From Okeania sp. KiyG1 (lineage in GTDB: Bacteria; Cyanobacteriota; Cyanobacteriia; Cyanobacteriales; Microcoleaceae): DNA of 64,000 nt. Position numbers and translations under genes: made by a program. Under the pieces are notes generated by a model. The model saw only the letters and a list, made by a program, of their open reading frames with translations, searched no databases and was not told the origin of the DNA. Where the stretch lies: positions 1-64,000 of the forward strand of contig NZ_BLZO01000094.1 in assembly GCF_014132355.1 (NCBI RefSeq). Direction: 5' to 3'. This document shows positions 46,471 to 55,014 of this stretch, in pieces (within the stretch, counting starts at the first letter, position 1; every line of letters begins with the position of its first letter).

Positions 46471-48643
46471 ATGAGTATTGTTAAGATTAAACTTCTCGAA
46501 ACTGAAGCCTCTGGATTTTATGTAACTCTCACTGCTAACGATGGTAAATTTGATTCTCTTGATGGTTTTTTACCAGCTTTACCACCAGAATTAGAATCAT
46601 CATTGAGTAATTGGCAGTTAGCTTATAACCAACTAGAAAAAGTTCGTAAAATTTCTACTAGAATTAGTCCCAAAAAAACTATTTCTTTCTCCAGTTCAGA
46701 ACAAAGAAAACTGGTAAAAATCATATTAATAAATGGCTAGATTCTGACGATAGTCGATGGCGACCAATCCGAGAAGAATTAATTTCTGTATTTAGCTCAT
46801 TGCAAAACTCTGAATCAGAAATTCGTGTATTTCTAGATGCGAAAAATCCTAAACTACGACGACTACCTTGGCAAGAATGGGGTTTATTAGCATCTCGGTT
46901 TCCTCAAGCAGAAATTGCTATGAGAGTCAGAGGAAAAGGTGCATTAAAACCTTCTCCTAATCATGGCAAACTCAGAGTGCTTTTAGTCGTAGGAAAAAGT
47001 GCCGGAATTAATACCGATTTAGATGTAGAAATAGTGCGAAAATTACAGACAAAAGGAGCAGAAATTATATGCTTAAAACAGCCCAATAGAGAAAAATTTG
47101 CTAATACTCTCAGAGAAGAATTAGGTTATCATATCTTTATTTTCTCCGGTCATAGTCGCAGTGAAGAAGATGGTACAATTGGCTGGATTTCTCTCAACGA
47201 CCGTGACGAATTAAGCATTGACGAATTCAAGAATTCTCTCAGATATGTAATAGATAAAGGATTACAATTAGCAATATTTAACTCCTGTGATGGTTTAGGA
47301 TTAGCGAGTCAATTAGCTCAGTTAAGTTTGCCTCGTAGTATTGTCATGCGAGAACCCATACCTGATGAAGTAGCAGTCAAATTTTTAGAATATTTTTTGA
47401 GGAGTTTACTAAAAATAAATCCTTATTTAGTTCTGTTCATGCTGCCAGAGAACGTCTGGAATATTTTGAATCTGATTATCCAGGAGCAATGTGGTTACCA
47501 ACAATATGTATTCGAGAGTCAGCATTAGATAAACCTTTAACTTGGCAACAAATTACTGGCAACTTAATCCAGACTCCCCAAACTTCATTACTGAATAAAA
47601 AATTTTATTATTATTAGGAGCTATAGGTTTATTGATTATTGGTGGAGTAATTTTCTCGCTGATTAGTGGAGAAAAAACACCAGAACAAGATGTCGTAAAT
47701 TCTCCCTGTCCGCAACAACCCATCCAAAATAAACCCCCCACAGAAAATCAAATCAAACCTGTCAGATGTCTTGCTTATGTTTCTGATGTTCCTAATGGTA
47801 AATGGCTACATGGAGCTAGTACAACTTGGGCACCAATTCGCGCTAAAATCAATCCTAAAATTCAAGCAATCTTTCCAGAATTTCAGTTAAATTACAGACA
47901 ACATCCTAGCTTACCTCCTGGTTCAGGAACTGGAATTAAAATGCTATTAGAAGGTCAAATTTCTTTTGCTGAATCTTCACGACCTGTGACAGATACTGAA
48001 TTGCAAATCGCCAGAAATAGAGGATTTCAACTAAAGCAAATTCCTGTGGCTATGGATGGCATTGCTATAGTAGTTCATCCAGAACTTGATGTGGCAGGTT
48101 TAACCTTAAAACAACTCCAAGAAATCTATACTGGTAAGATTCAAAATTGGAGTGAAATAGGAGGACCTAATATTGAAATTATTCTCTATACTCGTCCTTT
48201 GAATAGTGGTACAACTCCTTTCTTTCAAGAAAACATTTTAGGTAACAAAGAATTTGGTGAAAATGTAGCTTTGGTTCCCACTACTACTCAAGCTTTACGA
48301 GAGGTAACTGCAAATAAAGGAGGAATTTATTTTGCCACAGCTTCAGAAATAATTCCTCAGTGTGGTGTAAAACCTTTATCAATTGCCTATCGATCGGGAG
48401 GTACTTTTATTCCTCCTTATAAAGGTGAATTTGTGCCGCCAGAAAATTGTCCTGAACAGCGTAACCAACCAAATTTAGAAGCATTTGAAAATGGAACATA
48501 TCCGATTTCGAGACGGTTATTTGTGATTGTGAAAAAAAGATGGTTCTTTTGATGAAAAAGCTGGAGAAGCTTATGGAAATTTACTGTTGACAGATGAAGG
48601 GCAAAAATTAATTGAAGAAGCTGGATATAGTCCCATTCGTTAA
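46471..48643 (+). pseudogene. CHAT - TM - PstS-like binding-domain fusion with four frameshifts
   Basis: Joining frames gives one protein of about 720 residues. It has the N-terminal helical domain (LPPELESSLSNWQLAYNQLEKVRK), CHAT with His (IFIFSGHSR) and Cys (LAIFNSCDGLG), one helix (GAIGLLIIGGVIFSLI), and a type 2 phosphate-binding-protein-like domain: GSGTGIKMLLEGQISFAESSR, then GIAIVVHPELDVAGLTLKQL, IYTGKIQNWSEIGG, RPLNSGTTPFF, ATASEIIPQCG, ending EEAGYSPIR. Single-base indels lie at A-run 46716-46720, T-run 47393-47398, T-run 47603-47606 and A-run 48532-48538. CHAT lies inside and the binding domain outside the membrane. Either a pseudogene, or an intact gene with sequencing errors in homopolymers. 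Confidence 0.82.
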
Positions 48644-48649
48644 TGTTTT

Positions 48650-49045
48650 GAAGAAGGAAGAAGGAAGGAGGAAGAAGGAAGAAGGAAGAAGGAAGAGGGA
48701 AGAAGGAAGAAGGAAGAGGGAAGAAGGAAGAAGGAAAAAGCAGATAGTCCAGTAGGGTGCGTTAATGAAATGTAACGCACCATCTCCCGACAAAAAAGAA
48801 ACTAAATCATTCTTAACCCATAAAGTGCGGTGCGTTACGCTAGCGCGCTTCACAACCTACCAATAGCTAATGTTTTAAAGAAGGAAGAAGGAAAAGTACA
48901 ATAGTAGTCCAGTAGGGTGTGTTAATGAAATGTAACGCACCATCTATCAACAAAAACCAATCCAGTAGGGTGCGTTAATGAAATGTAACGCACCATCTAT
49001 GGACAAAAAGAAACCAAACCATTCTTAACCCATCAGGTGCGGTGC
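48650..49045. repeat. AAGGAAG runs and three GGTGCGTTA hairpin repeats
   Basis: The hairpins GGTGCGTTA-ATGAAATG-TAACGCACC are at 48756-48781, 48916-48941 (one mismatch in the stem) and 48969-48994. Related GGTGCGTTACGCTAGCGC segments follow at about 48831-48850 and 49039-49056. AAGGAAGAAGG runs occupy 48650-48740. The dispersed GTAGGGTGCGTTA repeat is frequent in cyanobacterial genomes. No gene. Confidence 0.8.
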
Positions 49046-49230
49046 GTTACGCTAGCGCTAACACACCCTACCAATAGCTCAACGGATATGGCAATAAATT
49101 TAATTCCTGGAATTTGGCATAAATTTCTCGGTAGTGCCTGATAAATTAGTAAATCTTCATTTGGGAACCCTCTGTATCTATAGATATATAGATATATGGT
49201 TGCCCAATTCAGGTATCAAGGGAGAAATAT

Positions 49231-50147
49231 ATGTATCTGGAAATAGTTAAGCAGACTGAAAAAAACTTGTTTTGAAAAATAAATTATCTTATGGTTATGT
49301 CTTTTTCTTCGCTTTTCCCTTGACAGGAATATCGTTGCTTTCGAGTTTAGCATTTTTACGGGGGATGGGAGTCATTAGCGTTTCATGTCAACGAGTCGAA
49401 CCAACTCAAGTTAATTGTCAGGTTAATCACTCAGAGTATTTAGGTTTAACCCAAGGATCTTCTACTTCCTTGACTCGGGTAACAGAAGCCAAATTTAATT
49501 CACGGAAGAAGAAAAATAGTGATGGTGAAACTTATTTTGATTATTTTGTTACCCTAGTAACTCAAAAAGGAAAAGAAGTTGTCAGTTGGCAGGGTAATTC
49601 ATATATCAATGGTGTTAAGGGTTACCCTCAAGAAATGAATGAAATGGTGGCAAAAATTAACACATTTATCAATAATTCAACTCAACCATCTCTTCTTATT
49701 CAGTACGATCTACGTTGGAAATTGGAAAACCTGCTATTTTTACCTATCTGCATTATCTTTCTTGGAACAGGAGTTTTACTTCTGTATATACTTTTGTATC
49801 TAAAAATCATGACACTTAACAAAAGTGAACGACGATTAACCTACAAAATCTATTCTTTATTGGGTATCAAAACCAAACACTATTCTTTTGCCCAAATTCA
49901 AGCATTAATTCTAGAAAGTTATACAGATAGTGATGGAGATACATCCTATAGCTTAAAGGTAGTATTACCAGCAAACAATCAAAATGATTGGTGGGAAATC
50001 CCTTTAATATTACCAGCAGAAAATCAAAATGACCAGTGGAAAATCCCTTTAATATTACATGATTCTGACATTTACAAAGTTAAAAAATTAGCTAATGTTG
50101 TTAGTGATTTTATCGATAAACCCTATAAAGAACAGTCAAATAAGTAA
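49231..50147 (+). pseudogene. Two-helix membrane protein, array copy 1 (frameshift near start)
   Basis: The ATG at 49231 (GGGAG upstream) starts like the other copies (EIVKQTEK), but an A-run at 49259-49265 changes frame before KNKLSYGYVFFFAFP. The rest is intact: helix 1 (about 20-45), outside domain beginning SCQRVEPTQVNCQV, helix 2 (LLFLPICIIFLGTGVLLLYILLYL), then an inside domain (LNKSERRLTYKIYSLLGIKTKHYSFAQI). It carries an internal duplication of about 15 residues (NQNDWWEIPLILPA and NQNDQWKIPLILHD) not found in the others. An internal TTG at 49272 could start a shorter protein. Function unknown; it could also be intact if the A-run is a sequencing error. Confidence 0.7.
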
Positions 50148-50417
50148 TCATTTTTTTTGAATGCTTTGGGTGAGTTTAGTAGAACGGAAATGTCTATACA
50201 TTTAAAGTGTTAAGTTTTGTAAAGGATACTGGTAATATCTGTAAAATTGCCATGTTTTGTTGATGAATAATACAGTAAGGCGCTTTGATTTCTGACGATT
50301 TATTCCTAGCTAGATCGAATTTTGCATAAATTTTTCGGTAGTGCCTGATAAATGATGGGAACCTTCTCTATCCGTAGATATATGGTTGTCCAATTAAGGT
50401 ATTACAGGAGAAATTAT

Positions 50418-51250
50418 ATGGAAATAGTTAAGTGTACTGGAAAAGAAATTGTCTTAAAAGATGAATTATCTACTCGTTTTGCGGCCTCGTTGGTTTTTGT
50501 TTTTCCCTGGATAGGAATACCATTGTTGATTAGTTTAATAATTTTATCGGAGATGGGAGTAATTAAAGCTTCATGTCAACGGGTCGAACCAACTCAAGTT
50601 AATTGTCAGGTCAATAGCTCAAAGTATTTAGGTTTAATCCAAGGTTCTTCTACTTCCTTAACTCGGGTAAAAGAAGCCAAATTTAATTCCCAAAATGATA
50701 GTGATGGCAGTAATTATTTTGTGACATTGGTAACTCAAACAGGAAAAGAAGTTGTCAGTTGGCAGGGTAATTCATATCAAGAAATGAATCAAATGGTCGC
50801 AAAAATTAACACATTTATCAATAATTCAAACGATCCATCTCTGCTTATTCAATACGATCTACGTTGGAAAGAGAAAAATCTGGTAAATTTAGCTATCTGC
50901 ATTCCCTTTATTGCAATAGGAATCTTACTTCTATACGCAGTTTTTTATCTAAAAACACTAATACTCAATAAAAGTGAACGACAATTAACCTACAAAGTAT
51001 TTTCTTTATTGGGTAGTAAAACCAAACACTATTCCTTTGCCCAAATCCAAAAATTAATTCTAGAAAGTTATACAAATAGTGATGAAGATGAAAATAAATC
51101 CTATCGCTTAGAGTTAGTCTTACCAGGAGAAAATCTAAATCATCAGTTGAAAATAACTTTAAAATATCATGATAATATCAAAGAATTAAAAAATCGGCCA
51201 CAATGTTCTCCGATTTTATCGAGATACCCTATCAAGAAGTGTCAAATTAG
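50418..51250 (+). pseudogene. Two-helix membrane protein, array copy 2 (frameshift near end)
   Basis: ATG at 50418 with AGGAG 7 nt upstream. The protein MEIVKCTGKEIVLKDEL matches copies 3 and 4 until the A-run at 51188-51193. After it the original frame (ATMFSDFIEIPYQEVSN, stop 51248-51250) is lost and the actual reading ends at 51278 with SNHFFLAFG. Domains as in the other copies: helix 1, SCQRVEPTQVNCQV, helix 2 (LAICIPFIAIGILLLYAVFYL) and the KSERQLTYK domain. It is 10 residues shorter in the outside loop (NDSDGSNYF). Probably still makes a stable protein with an altered tail. Confidence 0.72.
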
Positions 51251-51523
51251 TAATCATTTTTTTTTAGCGTTTGGGTGAGTTTAGTAGAATGGAAATGTCT
51301 ATACATTTAAAGTATTAAGTTTTGTAAACGATGCCGATAATATCTGTAAAATTGCCATGTTTTGTTGATGAATAATACAGTAAGGCGCTTTGATTTCTGA
51401 CGATTTATTCCTAGCTAGATCGAATTTTGCATAAATTTTTTGGTAGTGCCTGATAAATGATTGGGAACCTTCTCTATCCGTAGATATATGGTTGTCCAAT
51501 TAAGGTATTACAGGAGAAATTAT

Positions 51524-52384
51524 ATGGAAATAGTTCAGCAGAATGAAAAAGAACTTGTCCTAAAAGATAAATTATGGATCTTGTTGTTTTTTGTTTTTCC
51601 CAGTATAGGAATACCAGTGTTTACTCCTCCAATGATTGTATTACAGAAGGATTTAGTAATTAAGGCTTCGTGTCAACGGGTTGAACCAACTCAAGTTAAT
51701 TGTCAGGTCGATAGCTCAAAATATTTCGGTTTAATCAAAGATTCTTCTACTTCCTTAACTAGGGTAACGGAAGCTAAATTTAATTCACAGAAGAAGAAGG
51801 ATCGTAATGGTGACACTTATTTTGATTATTTTGTTACCCTAGTAAGTCAAACAGGAAAAGAAGTTGTCAGTTTGCAGGGTAATTCATATATCGATGGTTT
51901 TAAGGGTAACCCCCAAAAAATGAATCAAATTGTGGCAGAAATTAACACATTTATCAATAATTCAACTAAGCCATCTCTGTTTATTCACTACGATCTACGT
52001 TTTAAATGGAAAAACCTGCTACCTTTAGCTATCAGCATTACCTTTATTGCAATAGGAATCTTAATTGTAGCAGTTTTGTATCTAAGAACACTAATACTTA
52101 ACAAAAGTGAACGACAATTAACCTACGAAGAATCTTCTTTATTGAATACTTATACCAAACACTATTCTTTTGTCCAAATCAAAGAATTAATTATAGACAT
52201 TTATACAGATAGCGATGGAGATAAATTCTGTAGCTTAAAGATAGTATTAGTATTACCAGCAGAAAATCAAAATCATCAGCGGGAAGTCACTTTAATAAAA
52301 GGTTTTGACATTGAAAAAGTTAAAAATTTAGCTAATACTGTGGCTGATTTGATCGAGATACCCTATCAAGAACTGTCAAATTAG
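51524..52384 (+). CDS. Two-helix membrane protein, array copy 3
   Basis: 286 aa; ATG with AGGAG 7 nt upstream in a spacer almost identical to that of copy 2. Helix 1 (LLFFVFPSIGIPVFTPPMIVL), an outside domain with two conserved Cys ten residues apart (SCQRVEPTQVNCQV), helix 2 (LAISITFIAIGILIVAVLYL) and an inside domain (LNKSERQLTYEESSLLNTYTKH, then SFVQIKELIIDIYTDSDGD). The family is common in cyanobacteria without known function; the inside part resembles a small beta-rich PH-like domain (inference). This copy is the most diverged around LLNTY. Confidence 0.78.
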   Translation: MEIVQQNEKELVLKDKLWILLFFVFPSIGIPVFTPPMIVLQKDLVIKASCQRVEPTQVNCQVDSSKYFGLIKDSSTSLTRVTEAKFNSQKKKDRNGDTYFDYFVTLVSQTGKEVVSLQGNSYIDGFKGNPQKMNQIVAEINTFINNSTKPSLFIHYDLRFKWKNLLPLAISITFIAIGILIVAVLYLRTLILNKSERQLTYEESSLLNTYTKHYSFVQIKELIIDIYTDSDGDKFCSLKIVLVLPAENQNHQREVTLIKGFDIEKVKNLANTVADLIEIPYQELSN

Positions 52385-52657
52385 TAATTATTTTTTTTAA
52401 GAGCTTGGGTGAGTTTAGTAGAACGGAAATGTCTATACATTTAAAATATTAAGTTTTGTAAACGATGCCGATAATATCTGTAAAATAGCCATGTTTTGTT
52501 GATGAATAATACAGTAAGACGCTTTGATTTCTTACTATTTATTCCTAGCTAGATCGAATTTTGCATAAATTTTTCGGTAGTGCCTGATAAATTATTGGGA
52601 ACCTTCTCTATCTGTAGATATATGGTTGCCCAATTCAGGTATCACAGGAGAAATTAT

Positions 52658-53524
52658 ATGGATATAGTTAAGCAGACTGAAAAAGAACTGGTTTTTAAGA
52701 ATAGATTATCTTATGGTTTTGCCTTTATCTTCGCTTTTCCCTGGACAGGAATTTCGTTGCTTTTTACTTTAGTAGGTTTATGGCAGATAGGAGTAATTAA
52801 GGTTTCGTGTCAACGAGTCGAACCAACTCAAGTCAATTGTCAGGTCAATAACTCAGAGTATTTAGGTTTAATCCCATATTCTTCTACTTCCTTGACTCGG
52901 GTAGCAGAAGCTAAATTTAATTCGAGGAAAAGTCAGGATAGTGATGGTGACACTTCTTTTGATTATTTTGTTACCCTAGTAACTCAAACAGGAGAAGAAG
53001 TTGTCAGTTGGCAGGGTAATTCATATTCCAATGGTATTCATGGTTCCCCTCAAGAAATGAATGAAATGGCAACAAAAATTAACACATTTATCAATAATTC
53101 AACTGAGTCATCTCTGCTTATTCAGTACGATCTAGGCTGGAAAAAGGAAAACCTGATACCTTTAGCTATCGGCATTACCTTTCTTGGAATAGGAGTTTTA
53201 CTTCTATACGCATCTTTTTATCTAAAAATCATTACACTTAACAAAAGTGAACGACAATTAACCTACAAAATCTATTCTTTATTGGGTATCAAAACCAAAC
53301 ATTATTCCTTTGCCCAAATCAAAGAGTTAATTCTAGACAGTTATACAGATAGCGATGGAGATAAATCCTGTAGCTTAGAGTTAGTATTACCAGCAGAAAA
53401 TCAAAATCATCAGTTTAAAATTCCTTTAATATTATATGATTCTGACATTGAAAAAGTTAAAAAATTAGCTAATGTTGTTGCTAATTTTATCGATAAGCCC
53501 TACCAATATTTATCAAATAAGTAA
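52658..53524 (+). CDS. Two-helix membrane protein, array copy 4
   Basis: 288 aa; ATG with AGGAG 7 nt upstream. MDIVKQTEKELVFKNRLSYG is close to the repaired copy 1. Helix 1 (FIFAFPWTGISLLFTLVGL), SCQRVEPTQVNCQV, helix 2 (LAIGITFLGIGVLLLYASFYL), LNKSERQLTYKIYSLLGIKTKH, SFAQIKELILDSYTDSDGD, and a tail KLANVVANFIDKP. It gives the cleanest version of the family in the array. Each copy has its own repeated spacer and ribosome-binding site, so each may be expressed separately. Confidence 0.8.
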   Translation: MDIVKQTEKELVFKNRLSYGFAFIFAFPWTGISLLFTLVGLWQIGVIKVSCQRVEPTQVNCQVNNSEYLGLIPYSSTSLTRVAEAKFNSRKSQDSDGDTSFDYFVTLVTQTGEEVVSWQGNSYSNGIHGSPQEMNEMATKINTFINNSTESSLLIQYDLGWKKENLIPLAIGITFLGIGVLLLYASFYLKIITLNKSERQLTYKIYSLLGIKTKHYSFAQIKELILDSYTDSDGDKSCSLELVLPAENQNHQFKIPLILYDSDIEKVKKLANVVANFIDKPYQYLSNK

Positions 53525-53820
53525 TCATTTTTTTTAGAGTTTAGGTGAGTTTAGTAGAACGGAAATGTCTATACATTTAAAATATTAAGTTTTGTAAACG
53601 ATGCCGATAATATCTGTAAAATAGCCATGTTTTGTTGATGAATAAGATAGTTAAGATGCTTTGATTTCTGACGATTTATTCCTCGCTAGATCGAATTTTG
53701 CATAATTTTCCAGAAACTAGCTGATTAATAAGTATAAAGAAAAAATAGACACTTAATATATGGCCTCAATTATTAGAGTGCCTATAGAAAATTATATCAA
53801 TCTCAAATAGGTGAAATATC
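53525..53820. other. Final spacer of the membrane-protein array
   Basis: About 180 bp is nearly identical to the spacers after copies 1-3 (TGAGTTTAGTAGAACGGAAA, GCCATGTTTTGTTGATGAAT, CTAGATCGAATTTTGCATAA), but the ribosome-binding end is lost. It shows the tandem unit is gene plus following spacer. Confidence 0.75.
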
Positions 53821-54021
53821 ATGATGAAAATAGGTGAAATTCTAATCCGTAGACAATTAATTTCTCAAGCTCAATTAAATCAAGTAATAGATATTCAGAC
53901 TTCATGTCATCAAAAAATTGGTGAGCTTTTATTATTTCAAGGTTGGATTGGAGAAGATGATTTAGAAGCCGCTTTAAGAGAACAATATTGGCGAGATAAT
54001 GGTTATTGGGTAATTGATTAA
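53821..54021 (+). CDS. Stand-alone MshEN / GspE-N-like small protein
   Basis: 66 aa. IGEILIRRQLISQAQLNQVI, then KIGELLLFQGWIGEDDLEAAL, is the double helical motif of the N-terminal domain of type II secretion/type IV pilus ATPases (GspE/PilB; MshEN domains bind cyclic-di-GMP in some members). No ATPase domain follows; the frame stops after NGYWVID. In cyanobacteria such isolated domains are found as small proteins. Cyclic-di-GMP binding is possible but unproven. A 0.8 kb tandem array starts immediately after the stop, and a terminator-like hairpin lies beyond it. Confidence 0.75.
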   Translation: MMKIGEILIRRQLISQAQLNQVIDIQTSCHQKIGELLLFQGWIGEDDLEAALREQYWRDNGYWVID

Positions 54022-54814
54022 ATCAAGTCAAAAGTCAAAAGTCAAAAGTCAAAAGTAAGAAGGAACAAAGCATTTAGTTAAGTAGGGGCGGGTTCCGCGT
54101 TAAGTTAATGGTCTCACCCACGACTGGGTAAACCCGCCCCCCGCCCCAATAATCAAAAGTCAAAAGTAAGAAGGAACAAAGCATTTAGTTAAGTAGGGGC
54201 GGGTTCCGCGTTAAGTTAATGGTCTCACCCACAACTGAGTAAACCCGCCCCCCGCCCCAATAATCAAAAGTCAAAAGTAAGAAGGAACAAAGCATTTAGT
54301 TAAGTAGGGGCGGGTTCCGCGTTAAGTTAATGGTCTCACCCACGACTGGGTAAACCCGCCCCCCGCCCCAATAATCAAAAGTCAAAAGTAAGAAGGAACA
54401 AAGCATTTAGTTAAGTAGGGGCGGGTTCCGCGTTAAGTTAATGGTCTCACCCACAACTGAGTAAACCCGCCCCCCGCCCCAATAATCAAAAGTCAAAAGT
54501 AAGAAGGAACAAAGCATTTAGTTAAGTAGGGGCGGGTTCCGCGTTAAGTTAATGGTCTCACCCACAACTGAGTAAACCCGCCCCCCGCCCCAATAATCAA
54601 AAGTCAAAAGTAAGAAGGAACAAAGCATTTAGTTAAGTAGGGGCGGGTTCCGCGTTAAGTTAATGGTCTCACCCACGACTGGGTAAACCCGCCCCCCGCC
54701 CCAATAATCAAAAGTCAAAAGTAAGAAGGAACAAAGCATTTAGTTAAGTAGGGGCGGGTTCCGCGTTAAGTTAATGGTCTCACCCACGACTGGGTAAACC
54801 CGCCCCCCGCCCCT
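54022..54814 (+). repeat. Tandem array of seven 111-bp units with embedded inverted repeat
   Basis: GCATTTAG recurs at 54070, 54181, 54292, 54403, 54514, 54625 and 54736, exactly 111 bp apart. Each unit has AAAAGTC heptamers, GTAGGGGCGGGTT, CGCGTTAAGTTAATGG and a closing AAACCCGCCCC that pairs with the GGGGCGGGTT. Two versions alternate in the loop: A (CCCACGACTGGGT) and B (CCCACAACTGAGT), in order A B A B B A A. Confidence 0.95.
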
Positions 54815-54826
54815 AATTATTCATAA

Positions 54827-54856
54827 AGGCATTCTACAGGATGCCTATTTTTTTTG
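54827..54856 (+). terminator. Rho-independent-type terminator
   Basis: AGGCAT-TCTACAGG-ATGCCT, a perfect 6-bp stem, is followed by A and a run of T. It may be the terminator of the MshEN-like gene, now separated from it by the 111-bp array. Confidence 0.6.
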
Positions 54857-55014
54857 CATAAATAGGGAGAAAAAGGCTGATTAATAAATATATAGCAGTC
54901 GCCACTATAAGTTAGGACATCAGATCGGATGATTCATGTCACGAGCAAGATGCTCGCACTAATTTTCCTAACCAACCTGGCCGTTGCTATAGCTAAATTA
55001 ACTATCACAGAAAA
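54857..55014. other. Upstream region of the solute-binding/VWA gene
   Basis: Contains a CGAGCA-AGA-TGCTCG hairpin (54942-54956), similar to short palindromes common in cyanobacterial spacers. No recognisable promoter boxes. Confidence 0.45.

Noticed and set aside
54022-54814. 111-bp repeats with inverted parts as CRISPR or integron sites
   Set aside because: Units are identical over their full length, no spacers, no integrase; tandem array.
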